In this document: positions 13,100 through 24,390 of the stretch, piece by piece | Position numbering within the stretch: position 1 is the stretch's first letter | Layout of the letters: each line of letters starts with the position of its first letter | Assembly: GCA_038501785.1 (NCBI GenBank) | Contig: JBAMJR010000051.1 | Location: 2,248,001 to 2,312,000 of the forward strand | DNA from: Myoxocephalus aenaeus | Lineage: Eukaryota; Chordata; Actinopteri; Perciformes; Cottidae | DNA length: 64,000 bases | Direction: 5' to 3' | The notes under the pieces: generated by a model | Told to the model about the DNA's origin: nothing | Database searches by the model: none | The model's input: only the letters and a program-made list of their open reading frames with translations | Program-made: the position numbers and the translations under genes

Positions 13100-16000
13100 A
13101 CCTGTTTGCTTCATGAGAGAAAATTGTGGTCAGATTTTGTATGAAGAGTGAAAATGAGAGAATTGCTGGCAAATTAGAAATACATACATACACAACCATT
13201 ATAAACTCTGAAATGGTCCCAAAATGTTCCTGAAACTTGAACAATGGTTACATGAAGATTGTGCTATATCAAAATGCCAATTTGGCCAAATAAACTCCAG
13301 AGTTTTGTTAATGTTTCAAGCTTTCAATCATTTTTCTACATTAAATTATGGTGAGTCACTATGGGCACAAAGATTTCTTTTTGCTGTTTCACGCAGAAAC
13401 CCCATTCCATCAATAAATGGAAGCTTTAATCATTTAATTCTTCTTTCCGTGAAAGAAGAAAAACATAAATATAACATGTACTGCTCAGACTCACATTTTC
13501 AATTGATTTTTTATATTTATTTTTTCAGAGTGTCTTTCTGCCTCAAGGCTATCCAGAGAGCGTCAGTGGTGATTACCTGCAGTACCAGTTTTGGGATACT
13601 GTGCAGGTACAGTAAATGATGCACTACCACTTCTAAGATCATCCCCGTGAGATTAAAACTCTCCATCCACACTCTCCACTCTCTCTCAGGCTTTCTCCAG
13701 TTCTCTGTCAGGGACTCTGGCCACGCAGGCGTCCCTCAAAGGTGTCGGTGTTGGAAACCAAGAGGCAACAGTAGCTGCAGCCACAATCACCTGGTTACTA
13801 AGAGGTGATTCAAAAACTCCTTAAATGTATGTTACTCTTGCCTAGTGAGTGCAACCTGCAAACTAATGGTTTTCCCTTCAGATGGAACTGGCATGTTGGG
13901 AAGAATCCTCTTTGCTTGGCAGAAAGGGTAGGCTTGTATTTAAAATATATGTATATATTTCATTTTTCAGGGCAATCCAAGTTTTGGGAGCTTAAATTCA
14001 ATATTTGGATGCTCTCCATTTTTACTTTTTATTTGTGCTCCTCTTTCACTGATGGAGATGTCTCTTCTTGAGCAGTTTCTTTGTCTTTGTTCCAGGAATA
14101 AACTGGACTCTGAGGCCAAAAAATGGAGGTCAGCATGGTGTTAAAATACTCGGTCAGTCTCACTCATTAGTATGAACCCATTCAAACTTCTGTCTTTTAA
14201 TTTCTTGCCAGGCTTTTTGCTGATGTTCTCAACGACATCGCCATGTTCATGGAAATATTGGCTCCATACTTTCCTGCTTGCTTCACCCTGATTGTCTGTA
14301 CAGCAGGAATATTCAAGGTAAAAAGAAACACTTTAAATTATTTAAATCAGCTGTGATGAAGAAAACAAACTCACACCTAATTTGCTTTTCCCAAAGATAA
14401 ATCTGCCTCCACAAGTTAGTGTATAATTATACACCCAAAGCCTCTGAACAATTCTAATAAAACAGGGGTCAAAAGCCAAAAAAGGTCAGAGAGCACTGGC
14501 CTAAACTTCCATCAGAATGCTGTAGACTTATTAAATGCTCTATGGACTTAAAGGATAAACACAAGCTGACTTGTGGGTGGTTTTCCTCTCCAGTCAGTTG
14601 TTGGAGTGGCAGGCGGTGCGACCAGAGCGGCTCTGACTGTTCATCAGGCCCGCCGAGACAACATGGCCGACATCTCTGCCAAAGATGGCAGTCAGGTACT
14701 TTATGACCTTTAACTGTTGTGTAAAGAACCGCAGTGTGATCACGTGTGCTGAGGAAGGAGAAAGGTAGCGCCTGCACACTACTTCATGCCATAGCACACA
14801 GACTTGTAAAAATTAAAACATGTTATAAATATAACTTTTTATTGTGATCTATATTTGATGTATTCAATATTTCTTCTCTCTTTTTTTAAACTTAATGACT
14901 TATTACTTAGTTTCTGATATGTGTGATGATGAATTCGCCGTAAGGTTTTGAATAACATAATTAGAAGTATGGCTTTTGTATTACGCTTTTATGTACTTTA
15001 TTGAATAGTTTGTGGATGTTTTATCACTCTATGTATTTTGGATGAACCACACCTGCCGTCATAAAGCCTGTTTGACTCTCATTGCGCTTGATGATCCAAC
15101 ATAGTCATTGAGAAATAAAATAAAAAATGTGACATGGAGTAGTGTGGAGGCGTTACCTTTTTCTTTATTGACATTATATGTCTGATAACCTCGCACATAC
15201 GTGATGTGCGTATAATTAATCTTGTATTACTATAATGGATAACATTGTGCACAGTTTTGGTTGTGTTTATTTACTGTAATTACAACTCAATAAGCCTTTT
15301 CATTTTGACCGAACAATGGCTCTGTTCTCTCCAATTGTCCGGCATGAACAATACCAGGAGCTTGAAACTGAAGCAGCTAAATGGAATTCAGCAATAACTG
15401 ATTTTATTATTTACAGATGTGCTTTTCCTGTTGTGACATGTCTAAAAGTCCTCTTTTTTTTAATTCTGAGTTTAAATTGATAATAACTCGGGACAGAAAT
15501 CTGCAAAATAATCAAAACAATGTTGCGGGATTTGTTGTGTTTGTTTGTCTCGCTGTCATTTCTTTTATTTCCCACAGGAGACTTTAGTGAATCTGGCTGG
15601 CCTGCTGATCAGTTTGATGCTCATCCCCCTCGTCACTGATAATCCGATGTAAGTGTTGTTATAGAAAATGTATATAAGACACCATAAGAATCTTGCACAG
15701 AGACTAAATGTTATACCTCTCTCCGTCCCCTCAGACTGACAGTCGGCCTCTTCCTCCTCTTCACGGCCCTCCACCTCTTCGCCAACTACAAAGCTGTGCG
15801 CTCGGTTGTCATGGAAACCTTAAACGAGGCACGGCTTTCCATTGTGCTGCAGCAGTACCTGAGAGACGGACGGGTCCTGAGTCCACTGGAGGCCAATCAG
15901 AGAGAACCAGTTTTCTTGGGTAATTTTCGGACATCTTCATGACTAATTCAAGTGTCCAATTGTTGAAGCATTGAGACACAGTATATATTAAATATATACA

Positions 16001-16982
16001 TTGTTTTAATTGTAATTGCTATGTTTAATTGTGTATTGTTTTACTCATGGTGCTGTTGTTCTTATTGTTTTATAATGAACACGTTTATGATTCTGTTGTT
16101 TGTTGTTTTATTCCTGTGAAGACCTTGTAAACCTTGCTTTGGAAAAGTGCTATTCAAATGTATTAAAATGTATTAATGTTATTATTAATATGTTAATTTT
16201 GTGCATTCAAAATAATGGATTTGTCTGCTTGTTTACAGAGTTCAGGAAAACTTTGCCAATCAAACTTGGAGTGAGGCTACAGGAAGTTGTACAAAGGTGA
16301 GTTTATATTTTGCTCATATGATGAAAAATGACACACAATGACACAGTTTATTCTAATTTTGCTTTTTATTCTGTAGCCCAGAGGATCTCAATTTGGCTTT
16401 GAAGGAAAACAACATGCCTTACCTTTTGGGAGTACGAAATGGTATGTATCCACAGAACAACAATGAGTTTAAGAGCCATATGACATACTTTGAATGCTAT
16501 TTAATAACTCTGCTGTGCTCCTCTCAGGCTGTGTATGTGTTTGTTTGGGACCGGAAGCATCAGTACAAGATGAAATCAGAGCCGTGAGCCAAGCTGTGTG
16601 GCTCAGCAGCAAGTTGAGCCCTCCAACTTCCAGAGACCCTCCAGCACAAAGTGAGCTTTACCTCCATTCATTTCCTTACTTTACAATTTTAGCAGTGCTT
16701 TCTGTCCTTTACACACTTTTATATTTTAAAGGTAACTGGGAAATGGTGCATGAAAGTCACAACATAATGGACAAGATTTTCAATCCATTTTTCAAAGGTG
16801 AGCACACACACAAAGCTGTTTTAACCTTCTAATCACCAGCTTTTTATTGTGTAATTTATTAATAGAAAACATTATTTTTGCCAATGTAAATTCCAGGTGT
16901 GGAAGCTGCAGGATGGGACATAAAACGGACTTTACTGGACTGGGATGAGTGGAGGGTCGAGTGGAAAACCAAAAACAACTGA
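12678..16982 (+). CDS. rusf1: RUSF1 (RUS family member 1, C16orf58 orthologue)
   Basis: Fourteen coding exons join in frame: 12678-12827, 13529-13606, 13690-13804, 13882-13927, 14096-14128, 14212-14317, 14594-14695, 15578-15648, 15735-15919, 16239-16296, 16377-16441, 16528-16650, 16732-16797, 16897-16982. Family blocks in order: FLPQGYPESVSGDYLQYQFW, a Gly/Ala-rich segment (GVGVGNQEATVAAATITW), the core GTGMLGRILFAWQKG and FADVLNDIAMFMEILAP, then KSVVGVAGGATRAALTVHQA and DNMADISAKDGSQETLVNLA, hydrophobic segments (LISLMLIPLV, LTVGLFLLFTALHLFANY), and a C-terminal domain ending WDEWRVEWKTKNN. Plant RUS1/RUS2 act in UV-B sensing and vitamin B6-linked pathways; the animal role is unknown. Human RUSF1 neighbours ARMC5 on 16p11.2. 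A polyadenylation signal AATAAA is at 17196-17201. Confidence 0.93.
13063..13098. repeat. (GT)n microsatellite in rusf1 intron 1
   Basis: An uninterrupted run of GT dinucleotides lies inside the first rusf1 intron. Confidence 0.95.
16100..16190 (+). repeat. retroelement 3' tail-like remnant
   Basis: The words GAAGACCTTGTAAACCTTGC and AAAAGTGCTATTCAAATGTA, followed by a TTA/ATT-rich end, match the form 'gcacttTGTAAAC...gTGCTATaTAAAT...ATTATT'. A better preserved example lies at 23930-24230. It is probably a decayed LINE or SINE 3' end in a rusf1 intron. Confidence 0.35.
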
Positions 16983-17639
16983 GCTGTGCGACATCTGCAG
17001 CCATTTTTCATTGTTTATCACAGTTTCTAATATTAATCAAACACTGTTCCCCATTGTTTGATTGGTTCTGTGTGTATGATACAAGTAGAGAGAAAAAAAT
17101 CTATATTTGTTAAGGAAATATTTTTCAAGGTATATGAAACAAAATATATAAATGTATAATGCACTGCATCTACCTGGATACAAATATGTCATACAAATAA
17201 AATATAACCGACTGCCCTTCTATCTTTCATCCATGAGGTGACGTTGCAGGGCGTTCATGTGCAATTAAACACGGCACGAAGAAGAAACAGCCGTTGTTAA
17301 AACAGTTGCATCAAGCTAACAATACTGTTGTATAGTAGCTGAAAATAAGCATTTCCGGTTTGTGTATCATTAACAAATTCCGTTGAATATTCAACAATAG
17401 GGTTTTATACAAGACAAGCAAAAAATATACTCTTGTATACTGCCAATTACAATGTAATTATTGTAAGATGTATAATTTGCTTTTTTTATTTTAAGTTTCC
17501 AAATATGTAAGTTTATTATTTTGAAAATTGGGGCCGGATGTTACGGTTATTTTATAGCTACCTTGACTGGTCGCTCAAATAACTGTTGGCAACAACAATC
17601 CGTCTGTTTGGACGCAAATTAAACACAAGTGTGCTCAAA

Positions 17640-20600
17640 ATGGGAAGATACAAATGTGCCTACGACTGCGAAAGCTCCAGCAAGTCAGATGTGAAGTACT
17701 TTAAGTGAGTATTAACATTTGTCACTCGTAAACACAACTAGCCGGCAGATCTATGAATAGTCAAGCCAGCTAACATAAAGCTAACGTAAACATCAGCATG
17801 AATTGCACCAGTTACTGTTTTTTCAGCACGTTTTAATATTTTATCTTAATCATAATATAATTTAAGAAGAGGATGAAGGATTTGAGCCAAACGCGAACTA
17901 GATTCAACCAACTTGACTTTTCAAGTAAAAAGCTTCTCAGTTTGCTGCTTTTCTTTCATTGCAAGATTTGAGACTGGAGGCAGACTTTAGGATGAAATAA
18001 TGAAATGCACCTCTTTGATGGTTTCTGCCTTCTCTGGGATAATCTAGTCTGTACATCAGTCTAAGTATGGTGGGCTTTAAAAGAGACCATGTTGTCCAAA
18101 GTTAGGTGTGAAAAAAAAACAGTGTAACGACCCTTTATTTGTATTTTCACAAATAGAGTAAAGGCTTCATAAAATTAAAACAGCCGCTCAGCATCAAGTG
18201 TCTTTTAATTTGACCCTTTAATGTCAAATCGGAAGCTGCGATTCAGAAGCTAACCTCTGCGTTAACTCACTCAGGATGTTTTCCATCAGACTTGGGTCAG
18301 GAAACAATGATACAATGGGTGAAATAACTTATGACTAAATGGTCAGTGCAGTGAAAGATATTCCTGCTCACAGAGTATAAATATGATTTATGTGACAGAA
18401 TAAACTTTCATCCAGATAGACCTGACAAAACATCTCCATCACTTTGCAACAGGCTATATGTTTAGCTTACATCCATCACACCAGTAATAAACATTGCAAA
18501 TCTAAAAAAGTTAAAACTTGAGTGAAGTGCAGTACTGATATAACAGCACTATGAAACATTAAGGCAAAACGTACTGACTTTAAATGGAGTTCAGTGTTTT
18601 AATGAGTTTTTGGCTTCGACAGATTTCCCCTCTACAATCCCCGAAAGCTCAAGAAATGGCTTCTCAACATGAAGTTGAAGGACTGGACCCCATCTCGCTT
18701 CTCGGTGCTGTGCATCAATCATTTCGAGGAACAATACATTGACAGGACAGGCAAATGTGTGAAACTTCGGGAAAATGCAGTTCCCACCATGTTTTCATCC
18801 CCTGGCAGTACACAGAGAAGAGAGGTGTGTATGCAGTCACTCAGTGTCTGTGGATCATGTGAAGAATAAATCATCAGCTGCCTCAGCGTGGAAAGAGTCA
18901 GACAGTGAAACCGCTTTAATAGTCCAGAAGCTTCATTAAAAATACTTATATCATATGTAATTTCTGTCACTGCCCCCTTGATATAGGCTTCCAGTAACCC
19001 AAGAAGTAAGAGATTCAAGGTGAGAGCATATTATATTAACGTTTAACTGTTCAAATTCTGGGATTCAGTTTTCATTGGTGGTCATTTTAGAAAGTGTGTG
19101 GGTCCATTTCTGTGTTGAAAAGCAAGTAACTTAACATGCATTCTGTCTTTACTTCACTTCAGCGCCACAGAGCCAGTATATTCATTTATTACAATGACAA
19201 TCCGTTCAGGTTTCTGAACACAGTGTGTGTTGTTTCTCTGTATTGTGATGCCAGTCAGCTGGTGGTAAAGCCTCACAGACGAGTCCAGCTCCGTCTCCAA
19301 CGATCAGCCCTGCAAAGAGAAGAGTCCAAAACAAAGAGCCCAGCGAAACGGAGGACGAGCCTGCTGGGTACGTTACTTTACGTTTGGCACTTGTTAGCGC
19401 TGCTCACCTTCCTCTCACGTACTTATTCGTTAAGTTAACAGAAAACTCTCATATTACACTGACAAGTACTATGTATACATACAACTGTCTTGCTATATTA
19501 TATTTATCCTCTGACTGAGCAGTTTCTTTCGAGAAATTGTTATTATTATTTAGCAGAACCTTTTGATTTTCTTGCATTTGTACGATTGTCTGCGCAAGAA
19601 GCTGAGAATAAATCCATAAATTAGGGTTGTTGATGTTGAAGTAACCAGTACACTGTGAGGCAGTAACAGAGCTTCAGTTTGAACCTACATTTTTGTATTG
19701 AGCGTTTTGTATTGAGTTTGTACATATTTGGATTGTTGGCTCTTTAATGTGTTGACCTTTTGTGGTTTTATGTTCAGGGACAAAGACCCCAAAAAGTCAA
19801 ATGACAAATGGAGGATTATAGTCGATGAAGGGCTGATGAAGATAGAGTCATTTCCACACTTCTTCCATGGAGACTACTGTGCACCACGGGTAGGTTTTAT
19901 TACATATTGTATATGATATATGGAGTGTAATACTCATCAACGTGTTGTGATTACTCTCACTATATTTGCTTATATTTAGCACAAATTACGGCAATCAAAA
20001 GCCTTTTGTCAGATGTTTACTTTCATTATTGCACTTTGCTATCAAATACTTTTTCATCTTTATCCAATTTAACGTTGTGTAATTTCTCACATGCACCAAC
20101 AGGATATTCAGTGGGCTCCAGATGATGATTTGAGCGTAAGTAGTCCTCGTGGTTTTAAACCTCAATGTTCTATCTTTTATATTTGTCTTCTATATTATGA
20201 AGTATTTTAACCAAGTGCTCGTCTGTCATGTTCACAGACGGACTGTGAAGATCCCGATAAGATGATAGAGGTAAGTTCCAACCTGATTACGTGACAGTTC
20301 TGCAACATTAAACACAAGATGAAGTGATGTGGAGTCTTGCTGTGATGCTGTGGTTGGCAGGTGAAGGAGCCGTGGCAGTGGCTCGGTCTGGATGTGAGAG
20401 GGCCGCTGTCCCAAACGCTGAACGGACACAAGTACATCTTGACGGTAACGGACTACTTCTCCAAGTGGGTGGAAGCTGTGCCGATGCAGTCGTGCCTCCC
20501 TTCGGATGTAGCGAAGCACATCGTTGACGTCATTGCCCACTTCGGATACCCGATCAGGATCCTCTCCAGACTGCCTCATGACATCGTCCACAAAGTGAGT

Positions 20601-21864
20601 GTATTATTTGTTACAGAGCGCTTAAAGGGAACGTTTTCTACTTTTTATGTGGCTGTCCAATCAGAGTTGATGGTAAATGTGTCGATTGAAGCAATACACC
20701 ATCATCTGACCATGGCGGTGACATAGTTGGATGCAAGGAAGAATTACCGGCTGTCTCAGCCTAGATTGGATTGGTGCAGAGGATGTAATGGACGAGGATG
20801 TTTTGGCTGACTCGGATATCCAGACGTATTTATTTGAGCCAGAGTATAAGGCTGAAGAAATGCAGCAGAGAGGCAGAGGCTGCATTAGCCGTGCAAGAGG
20901 ATATGGCCTCTGGGGGTTCGGGGCTCGCAGGCAATGCATCCTTGTGCATGTAGGCACTGCCGGCACAACTCTGTGAGCAGGAGAACTCGGCCAGTATAGC
21001 ACTACATTTAGCATCAACAGCGATTGAACATCCACATAAAAGGAGGTGAATTTCCCTTTAAAGAGTTTCCATGGATTGACAGGTGGTCAGGTTGCATTTT
21101 AGGTTGCCACACATTTTGTTTTCTAATAAAGTATTTGTATAATATTGTGTCCTATTCTGCAAGTGTCTCACATAGATTCACTGTGTGAATGTGTCCCCAT
21201 GCTAGATCAACAGAGAACTGAAAGAACAGCTGAAGGTCACCGTCGCTCTTGTCGTCTACCATCAGCAGACGGGTACTGTGGATTTGATCACACAGCAGCT
21301 GATTGACAGGTCAGTACTTATAGTAATATAACAATACATATTGTCTGCAAATGACTGTGTATGTATTGCATTAATGCATATTATAGCTCTAAATTGACAG
21401 AGGAATAAGAAAAATGCAGTAAAATAAAGAATCAAGCGTTGAGGTCAAGTTTTTGTAACTGACGCTGTCGCTCCTCTCAGCAGAGCACAATTGTATCCTG
21501 AGATGTTTTTCCCTTTTTGAGCTAATAATCGTCACGTTTTCTTTTTGCTGCTCTTTAACAGGATGGTGAGTGATCTCATAGAGGAGCATGCAGCTGACTG
21601 GGACGTCTACCTGCCTGCCAAGGTTTTCTGTCTGTGTTTCAAAGAGCATTCAAAGACTCAGGAAAGGCCTTTTTCAGTGCTCTGCTGTAAAGGGCTGGAG
21701 CCGGTCCAATCCCCCAGAGGACTGAACGTAAGAGAAGGGTTTGAACACTCGAGGTTTGATGAGGTTTGTTTTGTGATGCAGTAAAATGACTCTTGTGTTC
21801 TTGCCTCTCTGTTCCACAGTACGCTTATTCCAAGATCCGAGAGAGTGCTTTCGTGGTTAGATAG
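17640..21864 (+). CDS. THAP zinc-finger / retroelement integrase-core fusion protein (GIN-like, domesticated)
   Basis: Eleven exons keep one frame: 17640-17704, 18623-18824, 18987-19019, 19255-19367, 19778-19889, 20103-20135, 20238-20270, 20361-20594, 21206-21309, 21562-21727, 21820-21864; 379 aa. Residues 1-89 form a THAP domain: C6 and C10 (CAYDC), W in LKDWTPSRFS, CINHF supplying the last Cys and His, and NAVPTMF (AVPTIF-like box). Residues 90-197 are a Ser/Pro/Lys-rich linker. Residues 198-365 resemble the catalytic core of Ty3/gypsy-type integrases: WLGLDVRGPL, YILTVTDYFSKWVEAVPM, HFGYPIRILS, INRELKEQL, VVYHQQTG, then the WDVYLPAKVF block. The expected second Asp is Arg (ILSRL, residue 267) and the Glu region reads TGTVDL. 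No H2C2 finger is seen. I infer a host DNA-binding protein. It may relate to the vertebrate GIN genes, but I cannot assign it. AATAAA signals are at 22405 and 22622. Confidence 0.75.
20640..21060. mobile_element. possible transposon coding fragment inside an intron of the THAP-integrase gene
   Basis: The intron between 20594 and 21206 contains an open frame (20731-20976, +) with DSDIQTYLFEPEYKAEEM. This resembles the 'YxFEPEYTxEEL' words I have seen in proteins of fish DNA transposons, but it is short and lacks the zinc-binding remainder. It is GC-richer than the rest of the intron. Treat it as an inserted fragment of uncertain class. Confidence 0.25.
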
Positions 21865-22718
21865 ATATCTCAAGTTTATTTGGTGAGTTGGATATATTTT
21901 TATGTATAATATATATGTATATGTATATGTAATGTAACATTCTAAATGTTTCTGGGTTCATGGAATTTGTGGAACATCTTGGCATTTTCTTGAGGTGTTT
22001 TTCAGAAAGATAAAGTCTGTTTAACAAAGTTCAAGAAATTATAGGGGATTTTTCACTTTCACTTTAATGCACTAGTTTTCTCACTCAGTTTCATTATTTT
22101 TCAGGTTAATCGATGTGGAATTCAAATTGGGCTTGGTTTTATTAACCAAATGGAGAGGAAGAGTATTTTTCGGTCAAGGATTGTCATGGAAGAGAGCTGG
22201 ACTTCTTGAGTCCTTTATGGCCGCAGAGGGAATGTGTTACAGCATCGTTCTCTCTGCCAATGACTCAATGTCACGTCTGTTCGATACTAATTATGTTTTG
22301 GTTTTGACCTGTTTCTTGTCCATCAGCTCAGTAGAAGGACATTTTCATGCTTGTATCCTATTTATGGAAATCATCTTTCATATCAGAATGCAACATTGTA
22401 CTTCAATAAATTGTCTTAAATATGCTTAAAGAGCATAACCAACCGGTCTTTAACAGTCACAACCAAAAGTTTAGAAAAGACATGATAGTTTGTGCTTGAA
22501 CCATATGAGTCTGGTGGGGACAACAGTGTTATATTTTTAAATCAGGATTCATTTGTATTTTCAAGGCTGCTGTGCCAGCATTTTTTTGTTTGTTCCATTT
22601 GTATAAAATGTAAAACATGTAAATAAACTTGCTTTAAATAAGAATTGTTTTGATTATGTATGCAATATGAAAAAGTAGACTACAAATAAACTCCTGTGTA
22701 ATCAATATGCTCTCAAAA

Positions 22719-22758
22719 TGAGCATATTGAGAGCATATTGGTGCTCTCAATATGCTCA
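22719..22758. repeat. perfect 16-bp inverted repeat (hairpin)
   Basis: TGAGCATATTGAGAGC (22719-22734) is followed after 8 bases by its exact reverse complement (22743-22758). Partial copies of the same word flank the hairpin (CAATATGCTCTCAAAA just upstream). It has no recognisable transposon ends. Confidence 0.85.
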
Positions 22759-23929
22759 ACAATTACATATTGTCAGCACCATGATTTGATTTCAACTTTA
22801 AACAATTTTAAAATTTTAACCCGAACATATGCAGTATCTGCAACATACAAATCTCATCTGTTATGTCCGACTGTAAAGATAAAAAGTGTCAAACGCAACA
22901 ACAGCTGAATTTCAGAAGTCATGTTTGAACCTAAATCTTCAGAAATGTTAGATTTAAAAAGATAGTAACCGGCCATTCATGACCGGCCAACCAGGCCCCA
23001 ACAGGAAAAACGAGCCCTGATCTTTACAGCTTGTGTCAGCTTGATTTGTTTTCCTCAGCTGCGGCCTGTTCAGCTGCTCCACTCCCTGTGGCGACAGCTG
23101 CTGACAGGCTGGGAGGTGGAAGTTCAGTCCTCCCTCACTCCCTCATGAAAGAACCAACCAGCGAAAATAAACACCTGTTGGTTTCACCGGGAAGGGAGAC
23201 GTGATGAAGGGAGGTTTGAGATTGGAAGTTAAAGCTCTGTTTTTAGTTTATCTAATGTGTGTTGATGAATATGAATAGTTCAGGTATAGTCCAGATATTT
23301 AGAGGCCTATAGAGTTGTCGTTACATACATACATGACCATTGAAAGGATGGCTATAGATTAACATACTATAGAAAGAAAAAAAAGACTTATTGTCATCAT
23401 GACGGAGTGGATTTATAAGAATCCAGAAGCAGAGATGCTTTTAGTTTGATTTACATAAGAAGTACGGACATTATGTACATATATGTACTGATGTGTTTGA
23501 AAACTAAACAAGTTTTGCATGTTATGTTTCAGAGGTGAATGTTAAAGTGACACAGAGAACAACCATGTAGCAGTATATCCAGTTGGGTTACTCAATTAGA
23601 TGTTCAAGGGAACCTGCCAAAAGTTGATTAAAAGCAAATAGAGTAGATTACAATGGCCTACCAATAAATAAGACAGAAACCAAATATTTTTATCAGATAC
23701 AGAAGAAGTAGGAAAAATCAAAGATCAGCAAAGTAGGAAAACAGTAGAATTAGACTTGCATGATTTGAACACTCAAACCAATCATTCAATTAAGCTGGAA
23801 GCCAAGAATGTAATATCATACTATGAAACAAAAAACAGGATTTATGTTTTCTGTGTTATATGTCACACATGTATCATCTTAAAACCCATTTTTATAGAAT
23901 TACTTTTAAGTGATGTCGTCCTTTTATGA

Positions 23930-24178
23930 TCTTTTATGCAGTTCTTTTGTTCCTCTGCTTTTTTTAAATTTAATTTAATGATATATTTATTTGTTTGTTT
24001 TATATTTCATTTGCTCTTTTGGGTTGTTTGCTTTTGTTGTATTCCTTGCCTTTATGGTATGGTCCTTTTTAGTTTACCGGTATTTAAGTTATGTATGACT
24101 ATGCTTGTAGAGCACTTTGTAAACTTTGATTTTAAAGGTGCTATATAAATAAAATTATTATTATTATTATTATTATTA

Positions 24179-24220
<42 letters not shown>

Positions 24221-24229
24221 TATTATTAT

Positions 24230-24230
<1 letters not shown>
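23930..24230 (+). repeat. retroelement 3' tail with (ATT)n
   Basis: The words GAGCACTTTGTAAACTTTGA and AGGTGCTATATAAATAAAAT lead straight into about 70 bases of ATT repeats (24157-24227). This is the typical 3' end of a fish non-LTR element, in which the microsatellite grows from the tail. The upstream limit is uncertain. Confidence 0.5.
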
Positions 24231-24232
<2 letters not shown>

Positions 24233-24261
<29 letters not shown>

Positions 24262-24271
24262 AAGAAGAAGA
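24233..24271. repeat. (AAG)n microsatellite
   Basis: About 13 AAG triplets directly follow the ATT tract, only 120 bases upstream of the elob start codon. They therefore lie in or next to its promoter. Minus-strand open frames here are artefacts of this repeat. Confidence 0.9.
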
Positions 24272-24390
24272 CGAAAACAGAGCAGCGCCCCCTGCCGGTA
24301 GATTCTCCACCTTGCAGGTGTGGCAGTCTGAAGCGGCTGTCGCTGTGCGGTGGAGGCGTTTTCCCCCCCGTGTGCAACCAACCGCAAGAA

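Larger units (their letters stand above)
21865..24390. other. spacer between the THAP-integrase gene and elob
   Basis: The first 0.8 kb is probably the 3' UTR of the THAP-integrase gene (AATAAA at 22405-22410 and 22622-22627). After this the sequence is AT-rich and has no convincing open frame. It holds a perfect 16-bp inverted repeat (22719-22758), a retroelement tail and two triplet microsatellites (23930-24271), and then the GC-richer elob promoter. Confidence 0.6.

Noticed and set aside
20661..21035. 124-codon minus-strand frame within the THAP-integrase intron
   Set aside because: It is antisense to the better candidate transposon frame and has no family pattern.
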